Shown one piece after another: positions 24,037 through 36,255 of a DNA stretch of 64,000 nucleotides (position 1 is its first letter; the number at the start of each line of letters is the position of its first letter). Origin of the DNA: Pseudoscleropodium purum (taxonomy: Eukaryota > Streptophyta > Bryopsida > Hypnales > Brachytheciaceae); NCBI GenBank assembly GCA_963969395.1, contig OZ017795.1, positions 15,004,001 through 15,068,000 of the forward strand. Direction: 5' to 3'. The position numbers and the translations under genes were made by a program. The notes beneath the pieces are model-generated. The model searched no databases. It saw only the letters and a list, made by a program, of their open reading frames with translations, and was not told the DNA's origin.

Positions 24037-25737
24037 CCTCTATAATCCCGAGGTCTTTTCTTGCTTGTAAACCATTCAAAATTGTCATTTACATTGAATT
24101 GAGTCATGCAAACAAAAAAATGTTGCAAAGGGGGATTTCAACCACATGATTTTGCACTATACTTATATTATAATATGAGATAAAATTTTTTGCAAAGTTT
24201 GATTGTATAGATTGGATGTTATTAGCCATAGAAGTTGACAAAAATAATTTGGGACCATACTTGGGAATTTCACATGACTTTGACCTTTGTTTGTGGAAAT
24301 TTTTTGCACTATCAATGGTTTTTGAATTTTAAAAGCTTCTACACTATAAACCATGTTAGGCATATTTAAACCAATTTTAAAGGTAATAAAAATGAGCAAC
24401 ACCTATGTTAATGAATCCTTCCAATGATAAGATATGCTTGGAATTTACAATACAATACATTTTTTTGCACCACATAATTTCTTAAAACAATAATTTCAAT
24501 AGTGGTTTGAAAGATTTATTTATAGTTACAAAAATATTTTTAAAATAAAAATAAAATCTTCAAATTTCTATAGAAATTAGAAGGCTAATGCATTATCCTT
24601 GCCTAAGACATTGGATCCCATTATTTTTGCCTCTTGTACCCATCATGTTTCCTCTTGGTTCTCAAATGAGAGTTCCCCTCGTAGAATATGTCTCAAACCC
24701 TTATGGTAGACTCTGCATACTTTGTTTAGTTTTAATTTTGTAAAATTAGGAGGCATATTTATACCATTAAAAGTGAAATTTGAAGATATTTCCAATGGTA
24801 TATTACATATTGAATTTGAACAAAATTTGCTCATGCAATTGATAGTCAAAATTTTCATATCAACGTTGTATATGGGCCTCATATTCTTTCACCCACTACC
24901 TTCCTCTTGGACTTCCCTTTACCCCTTTTGGTGGACCACTTGGAAGTCAAGGAATGTTCTCATGCCCATCATGCCCCTAGAGTTTCATTTTGCAAACAAA
25001 GATGCTTCAATTTCTAAATTATGAGTCTAACTACTTAAAAACTATATGCAAAATTATGCACATGTCCCAAAAAAATTTTAAAAATTTAAGTAGAAATTGA
25101 TACAACAAGAGCCTACTTTAAATCCAAATTATCCCCTAAAAGGACAGTAGGACTTAGAGGTTAAATTTGTAGAACATAAGTGTAGATGTCACTAACCTCT
25201 AAAGTACCAAAAGCCTTGTAATGGATTAATGAGGATTTCATGTAGGTTCCCATTATATAAATTTTTATATGATTTTTTATATATTTTTGAAGGCAAGGAA
25301 ATATACTAGATTTGGAGGAATATGATTTCTATTTTAACAAATGGTTGCAATAAAGAATTATACCCACTCAAAGATAAATAGTAGAAGCAAGCTAGCAAAA
25401 AGAATAAAAAATACATACTTAATTATAATTTTTTTTCCATAAGATATATCTACATTTAAAGCTTAAATTCTTTATAAATAAATTAGTGATGTAAAGGTTA
25501 CAAAAAGTCTTTTTTTAGGCAATGCAAGCATCTTTATAAATAATCTATAGAATTTTAGACTGATAGAATAATCTTTTAGAATGATTGAATTTTTACCCTC
25601 TATACACTACACCAATAAAGGTCGTTGGGTGTAAATTATTTGCTACAAGAATCCTACCATTAGGATTGGGATTTTTCAATTCCACTTTAAAATTGTTAAT
25701 GACTTAATTTTTCTTTCCACAATGTACCTACTTCTAG
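24037..25737. other. AT-rich non-coding DNA, repeat fragments
   Basis: No gene is recognised. Paired motifs CCCCTAAAAGGACAGTAGG (about 25134) and CTAACCTCTAAAGTACC (about 25195) are TTAA-family-like ends, suggesting decayed members on both sides. Confidence 0.45.
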
Positions 25738-26607
25738 TTAACCTCTAAATGCCCAAGGCCATTTTGAGTTTCTTAAAATTTGCTCTAAATTGATCAAAAA
25801 GCCAACCTTTTGATAAGTTTTATCAATTTAAAAAAAATTGTAACTCTTCAAATTCAAACTAAATATGTTAAAGATCACTTGTGAAAAAATACAATAATAA
25901 TCTTATGGATTGGAAGATTATAATATTTGATTAAATGTAATTTTATCTCCAAGATCTAGTGTATTTGAGACTCATTTTGAAAAGCACTTAGCACTAGAAA
26001 ATCAAGATTTGTGATGGACACCCTTGCATAAAATCATGAACAGAAAAATCATAATCAATTATTTTCAAAATCAGACTTTTGATATTGAAACTAGACTTCA
26101 AAAATGATTTTTGAAAAATATAAACTACTAAAAATAAAACTTGATTAGATTTTATTAAACTTCCAAGTATTGTAAGAGGCATACCAGGGTGGTCCGCCTC
26201 TTTTTAGTGCATTGTCAATACCAAAATTCGGTGCTTGAAGCTTTCAAGAATGAATAATTTTCAATCAATGAAATTTTTTTATTTTATGTACTTCAATTTT
26301 TCTCTTAATGAATTTTATTTAAATTTTCCATCAAAAAATTTAAACCTCAAAAACTTGTAGTGACATATTCTTAAGATGAGAAGATTCAAACTTCAAAGGT
26401 ATGAAAACCTTGTGTGGCAACTCCCCCCCCCCCCCCTCTTTCTACTTTCAACAATAATATCTTATAAGAACAAAGTTTAAAAAAAATTCCACATATTCTT
26501 ATACAAGTCTAATGCAAGATCCTACTATTGTATATGATCTTATTGCACTAAAAATGACTATTTTAGATTGATTTTTGATAAACATAGTCTTGAACCTTTA
26601 GGGACTA
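25738..26607. repeat. Probable TTAA-family member, diverged
   Basis: It begins TTAACCTCTAAATGCCCAAGG. It ends with ACATAGTCTTGAACCTTTAGG followed by GACTAA, similar to the end of copy 3. The interior differs from the main subfamily. It contains a 14-C homopolymer at 26423-26436, unusual in this AT-rich setting. Confidence 0.45.
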
Positions 26608-29600
26608 AAGTAGTATTTTATAAGGTACTTATAAAGTACTTTATACAACTTAAAAAATATGTTTCCACTTGATATTATCTAATTTTTTTAGATCAATAGA
26701 ATATGGATTATTAAAATATGTTGCATTCACATATACTTTATTTTGTATTTGTCCAACCTAGTTGGCATTATCATGATGGAAGCCTTATAGAAGTGTTGCT
26801 AGATTCATTTCTAGATAACTACAATAAGAACTTTGAGGGATAAAATCTCTTAGAAATATAGATTTAGATTTTAAAATAGAATGTCTAATCTTACTAGACC
26901 AAACCAATTAATGAAATTACATATTAATTGTGCCTTTCCATCTTTGGCATGAATATTATCTTTAGTATCAAAAGTTAGCAAAGCCAAATGAGAACATACC
27001 TTTAGAAAATATGACTGAAAATGAAGTAGCTACAATATAAAATAAAAATCTAAAAATCTTAGAATCTTAGAATCAATATATTTTTAACTAATCCATAATT
27101 ATTTAATTGCATGTCATATAGTTTTCATTTCAATAAATATGTGTTTTACATAAATAAAAAATTGCAACTAAATGTAGATATTCCTAATTCATTTATAGAC
27201 TTTCAAATCTTTGAATATATGATGGAAAAATAAGAATTGAAAATAGTATGTCGATCCAAAGAGCATAGTGAAAAAATGTCAGTTTGTTTTATTTGATTAG
27301 ATGTTGCTAATGTGATAATTGTTTCTTCTTATAATATTTAAATTTTTTTAAAAGTGGCATAGATTGAGTAATTATTTTTTCTAATTTGCATTTCCATTTT
27401 AAAAAAATAATTATTTTTGTTGTTCTTGAATGGTAAATTGTAGCATTTACTTGAAATAAATCACAAATGGAATTGGTTCATTACAAAATAAAATCATTTG
27501 ATAAAGCTATCCTAAAAAATCTTTATATTCATTTTTCTACAGTCTCTAGTTTGTTTCTAATTGTAAATTGCATTTGAATTTTTATAAACCTTGTATTGTC
27601 TTTGGAATGACAAAAAAGTATGATTACATGCAATTTAATTACATTTAATAATCTTCTTCCTTATTTGAGGTTTAGGTCTCTAACTTTCAAACCAGAAGAT
27701 CAAACACAAATCAACACTTCAAATGGTGCAAATCAATTGTGTCTCTATGTTTTCAAAGACTTGACAAGCATGCACCTTGAATCCTATAAGCATGCACCAT
27801 ACTAAAGCATTGTAAGTTTGTAACATCGATTGATAAAATTACAAGAAAATTGAAGATCATTAAATATAATCCAAAGTGCAAAAGAGTGGTCATTTTGAAG
27901 CAATGGAGTCATTGTTGAATGTCAATAGTAATAAGTGAAAGCACAATTGTAAAATGTATATTTAAGGGTGATTGTATGAGAGAAAGTTAAAAATTTGGGA
28001 AGAATTTTGCCAAAACTACAAATTTTGTACTTAATACCAAGAGTACTAGGAAATAAAACAATCTTAGACGTTGATTTGAAGACCTGACAACTAAAAGTAC
28101 TATGACTATTTGCAAATACTAAAATAGTATTATTTGAAAAAAAAAGACAGTTTGTTACAAAAAAATAGATACTAAAAATGAAGTATAAATTAATAATAAA
28201 TAGAAAATTATGAACAAAAATAAATAGAAATTGGTAATTTGTAAAGACTTGATGAAAATCATATTTCATTAATAATAATGAAGTCAAATCCATCTTCAAT
28301 GTTTAAAAATGCGCGTGCAAGATATCCCTATTTGAACAAATATAGAGGCTATGAAATTATGTATTTTAAGATTTCTTTTAGTAGGCACATTATCCCTTAC
28401 TACAGAAATAGACCACAAGAATTTTAGCTCTAGATCATTCATTTTGAGTACTCCTCAATACTAAAAATCCCTAAACCTCAAAGTGTGACAATATTGACTT
28501 TTAAATAAAAAAATGATTTTTTTTAATTTCTAAAAAATAAGGTATATGATTAAAATCAAATTAGCCATCTCCAATAAAAATTTCAAGTTCATCACGTTCT
28601 ACCTTCAAAATTTATAGTGGAAAACAATTTTGTCACTCTAACTGTGACTAAAAAGAGAATCGGTCTTTCTTGCAATCACCTTTAATTATTTATTATTGTT
28701 TTCCTAATATGACATTTAGACTTAATTAATTCACTAGTGGTTACTTTAAAAACAATGTCAGACCTACTATAGGGTACATTTTAAATGTTAAAGTTCCTAA
28801 CTTAAAAAATATTCAAACTACTATAGCATCACTTTTTTGAAGCATAATTCATTACAACTACTACATAGTATATTGTAATGATCCATAGTACATAATTTGT
28901 AAATCTATATAAGGGATAGTCTAAAAAAGAGGGCATGAACCTAGATGAGGGACTTTCATTTTCTATTTGCAAATAGACAAAATAATGAACAATGCCTCAT
29001 TTTGAGTTGTTATTCTTTCATTTACACCAACTTAGATCTATATCATTTACTATACTCTAAATCCTAAACTCTAAAACCAATGTATTTGGTAGCACATTTA
29101 GTAATATTTGGGGATCATAAACCATTGCATTTATAAATGCATAAATCAAACTTAGCCAATACTACTTGTGAGGTTTTCGTGGTTTTTTCTCTTATTGTAC
29201 ATTTATGATATATATATATATATATAAATTGATTGATGTATGATGTTTGTATATGTGTTGTTTGTGTGGGTTGTATTCAAGAGTAGTTAGAGTGTACATG
29301 TTGTACTGATCAACTTCAAAACAATGTATAAAATTTTTAAATTATAGTAGGGACATGTTTAAATGCTTCAAATATTAGTTTTAATTACCATAGGTTGTAG
29401 GAAAATGGGCGAAAAATAGAAGTAGAAACAAAAATAGGAACGACATATCTATTGTAAAATAATAGCTAAATAGCCTCCATAATAAAAAGTTTCAGTGCAT
29501 GTATATATGAATTACAAGGTATAGTGAAGTACCTAGGCATTTATATCAAAAACATTATCATTTTGATCCCACATCTTATATAGTTACATTTCAATCTATA

Positions 29601-30199
29601 GATTATTTAGGATTTCTAAGAAGACTTTATATTTTTGTATCAATTGAATTCCACATATTAGTATCAAATGCATTTTTCAAGTTTCAAATAATTCAAAATA
29701 TACAACACGGGTTAAATTTTAACAATTTTTTGACTTATACAATGTATTTATACATGTCAAGGTAAATGGCTCATTTTGTGGAATTCAAAATAATAGTATA
29801 AAATTTGTTTCATATCTCTTAGAAAAGAAGTTTAAAACTAAATTTCTAAAAGGGTTGCAACTTTTGAGATTCAAATATTTTTCAATTTTGATTGTATTTT
29901 ACTTCAATCTTGTAAAAGTGTGCAATATATCACATACTACAACTTTTGTTTTTACACTGACAATTTATTCATTGACTCACTCTTGTACTATGTTTAGATA
30001 GTTGGATGCTTGGAGGATACAAACATTCAAAACTAAAACTTAAGGCTGTGGTTCACATTGGATCTTAGACTAGAAAAAAAAGAGGAAGTAATGTGCAAGT
30101 TCATTTGTATATGGACTCATTTCATAGTGGTAGCAATGATGAATCTAGCTAGTGTTCATATAACCATTGTTTTTCATAGTGCTTCAATGTTCACATAAG
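26608..30199. other. AT-rich non-coding DNA, no gene seen
   Basis: About 3.6 kb of very AT-rich sequence. The longest frames (27922-28299 minus, 125 codons) are Phe/Ile/Asn-rich and look random. There is a (TA)n microsatellite at about 29209-29226. 28350-28500 ends with AACCTCAAAGTGTGACA, echoing the right edge of the foldback at 38052-38612. Confidence 0.5.
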
Positions 30200-31472
30200 A
30201 TAGAATTGTCCAATACCACCATTTACCCAATTCTGCCACCTACAAGTTCCTCCCATTTCCATCACTAGCCCCATCTATTACCACAATCTTACTAATCCAT
30301 TTTCATGATGGCAATGCATTGGAGAGCGGACACATCAACCTATGCTTCAACAAGAGTCTACTCACAATTTTACATTTCAACTTTGAAAAATCACAAAAAA
30401 CTCAATTCTTGTCAAAATGTCTTCATTCTTTTTGCAGTTGACTTTTCTAAAACAATTCAATCTCTGAAAAATATGAAAGCTCATAAATAGCTTTTTCAAA
30501 GTACCTAGATTGCAAATTTGTATGGTAATGGGTAGTTCTATCGTATGCATTGCTCATAGTAGGTACACCCAAATGTGCCACTGATCTTAAACTGCCATTT
30601 GTACTATGTGTACATTTCCAAGTCTATTTTATACCTCTATGGAAGAAACGCTATTAGAACCAAACTTTGTTTCTTAATAACTTTTGCATATAGTATCCAA
30701 ATGTTATGTTCTTTGGTGTATTGGAATTCCCTTTCACTTAGCAACAAGAACATATAAAAATCAAAATAGTCTACTAATAGTAAATAGGCTCAATAGTAAA
30801 AAGTGGTGGTTTTGGAAGTATCTAACTTATATCATTCAACCATTGTACATGGTACATAACAAATATGAATAGAGCATGTTATTCACACCAATATGTGCAC
30901 TTCTATCAATTAGCAATTGGGGTTAAACTTCATAAAGAGTAACTACCACAAAAAATGCCAATTTTTTTATTCTTCCATTGGTGGGCTTTTGTATTGCTTG
31001 GGAAAAATAGCCCCTACAAAAGACTGCACTTAGCTTTCCAAAATCTTTTTTTTGATGATTCCACATTTACGTATACACGGTTGCATAATGAATTCCTACC
31101 ACTAAGGTAGAACTACCCGTTACTATACAAATTTGCAATCTAGGTACTTTAGAGAAGCTATTTTTTAGCTCTCATATTTTTCAGAGATTGAATTGTTTGA
31201 GAGAAGTCAATTGCAAAAAGAATGAAGACATTCCGATAAGAATTGAATTTTTTGTGATTTTTCAAAGCTGAAATGTAAAACTATAAATAGACCCTTGTTG
31301 AAGCATGATTAGACTACTGTTGAAGCGTGGGCTAATGTGTCCACTCTCCAATGCATTGCCATCATGATAATGGATTAGTAAGATTGTGGTAATAGATGGA
31401 GCCAGTGATGGAAATGGAAGGAACCTGTAGGTGGCAAAGTTGGGTAAACAATGGTATTGGACAATTCTACTT
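30200..31472. repeat. Large foldback: ~340-bp inverted arms around a ~570-bp centre
   Basis: The left arm 30200-30540 and right arm 31107-31472 are inverted copies. Examples are GGCAATGCATTGGAGAG against CTCTCCAATGCATTGCC, CCTAGATTGCAAATTTGTA against TACAAATTTGCAATCTAGG, and TAGAATTGTCCAATACCA against TGGTATTGGACAATTCTA. The right arm has a small internal duplication of TGTTGAAGCATG / TGTTGAAGCGTG. No transposase and no clear target duplication were seen. It may be a foldback element or an inverted duplication. Confidence 0.8.
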
Positions 31473-31877
31473 TATTCCAATTCTAGATTGGAGGAGCAAA
31501 TACCGCTCTTAATTAATATGCCACATTGGTTCGGCTCCTAATACACATAGTGTGAATAGCTTGGAAATCTAACTTTAGTAATACTATGTATATCTTGCTC
31601 TTAAGACCTAGTGTGAACATGTCTGTAGTTTTGTAACCCACTCTACATTGTCTCCCTAGTATTATGGCAACCTACCCTTCATGTGGTTAGTATTTAGTTA
31701 TTATGGCTTTTACTTAAAATTATGTCAAAACCTTACTCAAAATTGATAGTGGCAAATTGTACATTAGAAAAGGGAAGGGGGGGTTTCCAAAGTGAGATGA
31801 AATCTCTAGAAACCATCACCAATCACAAGGAAATACACAAATTGCCAAGATTCGGATGAACTCTATAAATAACACTA
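31473..31877. other. AT-rich spacer, no gene seen
   Basis: No reading frame or repeat of note. The TA at 31876-31877 is the target site of the adjacent MITE. Confidence 0.4.
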
Positions 31878-31954
31878 CCTCTGTTTCTGAATAATACATG
31901 TGTTTCCTTTGTAAAATACAAAGGAAACACTAGCATTATTCAGAAACAGAGGAG
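31878..31954. mobile_element. Stowaway-like MITE (77 bp, near-palindromic)
   Basis: CCTCTGTTTCTGAATAATAC at the left and the inverse of the right end (CTCCTCTGTTTCTGAATAAT) pair along almost the whole length. The centre is CCTTTGTAAAATACAAAGG. TA flanks both ends (31876-31877 and 31955-31956). CTCCTCTGTTTC matches the Stowaway terminal type. Confidence 0.85.
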
Positions 31955-32274
31955 TAGGAAAGAAGATGGATGAATGTATAAAATGAATGATTACTAGTAC
32001 TGTACTCAGTAATTCTCAACCGCCTGCATTGTGCGCATCGTCAGCATGTCTACCCACGAAAATATCAAGCAAACTACCTAGAGGTGACAGGTAGCAACAA
32101 GTGCAGGATGTGAAATTTAACGTTTGGATGCTGGAGTCGTAACAACAAGAACCTCTGCAGCACACCAACTTTAGAATCCGTCCCTGGTGGCTTGCTCAGT
32201 AGGTGAGTGCTTGGAGTGTTTTTGTTTTTCCATATTTCGCCTGTGAAACGAAATTGAATGATCCATTGTGTGCC

Positions 32275-32588
32275 TAGGGTTGACGAATCTCTACGTCCGC
32301 CCCAAAATAGCGTCCGTAACCCGGACATCCAGACGTCCGGACGCCAACGGACGCAACGTTCCTCCCACCGTTGGAAGGCAGACGGGCAGGGCGGACGCCC
32401 AGATCATGCAAACCAGATCAGTCCGCGTGTCGATTGGACGGCCATAACGAGGCGGCCGGCCGTACCGGGGCGAATGGATATCGGGGCGGACAGGGCGGAC
32501 GGCGTCCGCGAATGTCAGCGGACGCTGCGGACACAATGTTCGCATCTGGACGTTGAATGTTCGATGTTCAACGGTCCTGTCAACCCTG
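32275..32588. mobile_element. hAT-type MITE, copy A (314 bp)
   Basis: It begins TAGGGTTGACGAATCT and ends CTGTCAACCCTG, giving inverted termini (T/C)AGGGTTGAC. The 8-bp target duplication TGTGTGCC (32267-32274 and 32589-32596) is exact. CAGGG-type termini with an 8-bp duplication define the hAT superfamily. The interior is GC-rich with many GTCCGGACG / GCGGACGC motifs, including ACGTCCGGACG at 32333-32343. It has no transposase. It shares ends with copies B and C. Confidence 0.92.
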
Positions 32589-32596
32589 TGTGTGCC

Positions 32597-34324
32597 AAAC
32601 CAAAGAAAAACCAAATTTAGGAGTCAGGGACGTCGACCCAAGCATACGGAATTGCAATCCCGTAGTCTACGACTCTATGATACGCCGCCCCACTACTACG
32701 AGTCTACGACTCCGTCGATCTTCCACAATGATCAATGTCTGTTGCAACTGTACAGATTGGAAAAATACGCATCACTTCTACAGGACCATCCTTTCCCCGC
32801 AACCACCATTGATGTTCCCATAGACCATCGTCAATTCAACCTGGGCCCCAGCTGCTCCCAACAATGAAACGCCTGTGTCCCTCCCAATATTGATGACGAT
32901 AACGACGACAACTGTCTCTCGTACAATCATTCACAGATCCGGCAGATGCCTGCGTGACGAAGTGCGGCATTTCCCTCCACCACTAGCATTCATTTTCCTC
33001 CCACATTCCCAGTTCCCCCCGCCGGTCATCGATGAAAATAGCCCAAGCAGTGAAGACTGATGACCTGATTTGCCGCCACGCGATGCATGCCTGCGGAGTG
33101 TGGTTGCGACACCTCCACCACAGACGGAATCCTCCCGGTCAAATTAAACGTCGAGCGCAAGGCTTCATAACTGTCGTTCCGACTCCCGGGGGCCACTTGG
33201 GTGACGGACGTCATGGTTGACCCGGGCAAGCAGGCGCATGCTCCGTCGGAAGGCGGAAAGAAGGGACTGCGAAGAAACGAATCTGGCCGCTTGTGGCGAA
33301 GTGGATAAAGCTAATAAGCTAGAACCATAGATGTGCTGCACCGGGTGAATGCCTGGACGGACGTCTGGGCACTGAACATTCTGCTGTTCCCTCAACGTGG
33401 AGCACAACTCGGGCCGACGTGATGGGCGCTACATACGCTGGCTGTGCGGCGAGCTAGAGGAGCGCAGCTACGGCGCTGGGAATTGAAGGAAACGCGGAAG
33501 GAAAACCGGCAGGTGGGCTCCCAATTAAGGTTGCAACAGCGGCAGTGCCTAGGGCAGACTTCCAGCGTAAACTTTCTTGATTTTGGCAGATCGCTCTTGG
33601 GGGGATCAAGTTCAAGAGGAAGACGCACTTTACGCTATTCCCGTCTATTAAAAATATATTGGTTCATTGGGTTTGATTCATTGGAATTATGTATTTTGCT
33701 ATATTATGAAAGATCTGGCATGGCCTTGGCCTTGGCCATGGAACAGGCGAAATGCTGCACAAAAACTGACTACCTTTACACTCTTGTCGCTCACATTCGC
33801 TCATTCAGTCCAAGCCACGTCACAGTTTGGCGATCAATCGTCAAGAAAATCTACCCGACTTAAAGTGGAGGAGCACTGTGGCATGGTCATGTGTCGTGAT
33901 AATATTCCATGCAATACAAAACGACTCAAAAAAACATTTTTCTACACACCTTGAAGGCATTTTTAAAGGTTCATTACTATAGCTTGGCTAGTGACTTGTC
34001 CAAAATAGTGACTGTGAAAACAGTGAAATCACTGAAATGGAACTCCTTCACATGGTGGCTACACTTTTAGAATGACAGAAATGGAAGATCATGTCGTGGT
34101 TTCACTCACTACTGAAGCAAGTGTCAACCAGCATTGAGTCAGTGATCTTGAAGAACTGACAAGAGAGAGTTTTAACTCCAATCTCTTTTTGAGGTTGGCG
34201 TGAATTAGAGGTTTATTAGTCATCTCCAGGATTCCACATCAAGCCTCGAGGAACGGATTTTATATCTTCACCAACATTACTGATCCATTGGGCACATATA
34301 AGTGTGGAATTGGTTCTCTTATTA
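32597..34324. other. Moderate-GC unique-looking DNA with gene-like fragments
   Basis: Overlapping frames on both strands (for example 33444-33863 plus, 139 codons, starting MRRARGAQLRRWELK) are unrecognised and overlap other frames, so none is called a gene. Composition resembles the flanks of the two real genes. It may be regulatory or a decayed gene. Confidence 0.35.
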
Positions 34325-34451
34325 TATTTTAAGCACAAATGGAAATGTACTTGTCGAGGTCATGATGGACTAGAGGAAAGTATGTCATTCACACCTTAAG
34401 GCTCAGTCCATCATGACCTGGACGAGTAAATTTCTATTCGTGCTTAAAATA
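34325..34451. repeat. 127-nt hairpin with 47-nt arms (miRNA-precursor-like)
   Basis: Arms 34325-34371 and 34405-34451 pair over 47 nt with 5 mismatches. The innermost 15 nt (GAGGTCATGATGGACT-type) are almost fully paired. The loop is 33 nt. The loop sequence TATGTCATTCACACC is repeated just outside the right arm as TATGTCATTTCACACC, so hairpin and direct repeat are interleaved. This size and pairing fit a plant microRNA precursor, but a MITE remnant is also possible. Confidence 0.7.
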
Positions 34452-35399
34452 TGTCATTTCACACCATAAGGAGGTAAACTCCACAGCAACAATCCCGGCT
34501 TTATGAGCATGAGTTCATCGCTGATCACATGTCTATCACAACAAGTGCAGAATATGATTGTGTTACCTACATCAATCCAGCAAATCTACGCGTCCTTGTA
34601 GACCACAATGCCTACATAATTGAGTTGTATTTCTCTTCTCACTCCACCAAAATGAGTAATATTTATTATGGGTGAATAATTGGATAGTATGAAAATTAGT
34701 ACAACATATGTTGAATAGTGTGTCCTTGTAATAAATCGTTTAGAGCATACTGAATACGGTAACCATTTTAGTGCGAACAAGTCAATACCAACTCCGCCTC
34801 CACTGGGAGTACATACATCCGAGCTAGTTTAGGAGAGAATGATCGAGGAGATCGTCCGGATAGGAGTGCCAGGCACCATTGATCCCAAGTTCTAGAAGCT
34901 GCAGCCCCAACTCCGCCAGTTCAGTTTGCTGATAGAAATGGAATATGGTATCATCAAAATTAGCTGGGAAAATTTAAAGAATAAGTCATCTCTCCGCTCT
35001 GATTCGATGAGCGCAGATGTGGGCCGTTGTTCGAAAGGTTGCCTTGAACCTGGAGAATCTGGAGCATCGAATCCGAGACGGAGACGATCAGACGAACTGA
35101 AAGAGAATCGCCTGAAAGGTTGGGGGGAATCGCTACCATGGGGACGGACGACAGGGAAAGCCCGGCGAAGAAGCAGAGTCGGTGGCCGAGGAGATGCAAG
35201 CGGAGCGGCGGACAGAGCCCCAGCGGAGAGTCCTGCTGTAAATTAAATATTTCCTGGCCGGGAAACTCTTGAAGGTGATCGAGGAATGACGTCCAACTGA
35301 TGAGACTATGAGAGGACCTGGCTGGTAATTAACAAGATTACTATAAACTCCTAGGCCCTCTGTCGTTGCCATGTCAACCATTGGTAAGTCATTTGTAAC
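34452..35399. other. Moderate-GC DNA with small open frames, unrecognised
   Basis: 34926-35246 holds a 106-codon frame. A second frame begins at a good ATG context (accATGGgg, about 35139) and reads MGTDDRESPAKKQSRWPRRC, ending after about 44 codons. Neither belongs to a family I know. This could be a first exon or a decayed gene. Confidence 0.3.
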
Positions 35400-36140
35400 G
35401 AGTGTGCCTTGTGCCATTGCCACACCCAAAATATAAGTAAAAGTAATTTTTAATTCCTAAAAACTTCAAAATTTAATATTTTTCACATTGTATGTCCCAA
35501 TGCCACAAAACAGAGCCTATGCTCCCCTACTCGTTGAGGACTTTCTAACGGTACGAAGAATGCAACTAAAACAAAACAAACAAAATAAACAACAGCTAAC
35601 TTAAGGTATGAATTGCTATAAAAGTGATGGCTAAGTGCTCTTTAGTCTCCTTTCATACCCATTTTTCAATCCTTTAAACATGGCAAATCTTACGTAGCAC
35701 TAACATTTGATTATATCATGTATTCTAACTATCAATTTTTGTATTAAAGTTTTTCTTTAAAAAAATTAGTTTGGCATACAAAAATAGCAAAAGTATAGGC
35801 AAATTAAAAATAAAAGGAGCGAAGTCCAAGGAAAAATAAGATATTGGCAAATATATTCTTTTAAAGCTCGATGGCTCTTTGCCACTGATTTTCTCATTTC
35901 TGTTCAAATTTTCAATTTCCAGTGTGACCAAAACTTGAAAAATTCAATATTTTTTACCCTAAGCTTATTGGTCCGAAAGTTGCCGTAAACTCTTGTCTTG
36001 TTTGTGCACACACCCTCGCTGAGGACTTTCCGACGACACCACCAAGCATGCCCCCAGTCTATTGGCCTGACAAACGTGCACTGCGATCCTGATGTCATCA
36101 GAATTCAAAAGGAAGGAAACAAACAAAACAAACAACTGTT
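35400..36140 (+). repeat. Dispersed repeat B, two copies in tandem order
   Basis: 35400-35610 and 35920-36140 both show: GTGTGCC or GTGTGACC start, AAACTTCAAAATT or AAACTTGAAAAATT, a TTTTTCAC or TTTTTTAC segment, CACAAAACAGAGCC or a CACAC-CC block, CGTTGAGGACTTTC or CGCTGAGGACTTTCC, and an AACAAACAAAACAAACAA tail. Other copies lie at 1015-1180, 11985-12246 and 13774-13960. Function and class are unknown. Confidence 0.55.
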
Positions 36141-36255
36141 TCAATAGAATAGATCATCGGAAGCTTCACTTGCACAACAGTTGTGACTCGGGAGTCGTCT
36201 TCTCCAACTCTCCATCACAGTTGTTGATCTCTCTCATCAAGTCTGTGACAGCGGT

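Noticed and set aside
27922..28299. 125-codon minus frame, Phe-rich
   Set aside because: Composition is that of random AT-rich DNA.
32258..32620. Open frames of 107-120 codons over hAT copy A, and similar ones over copy B
   Set aside because: They arise from GC-rich repeats inside MITEs that have clear ends and target duplications. No protein family.
33290..33350. Possible second tRNA (GTGGCGAAGTGGATAAAGC wording)
   Set aside because: No cloverleaf could be drawn. The T-arm and acceptor pairing are missing.
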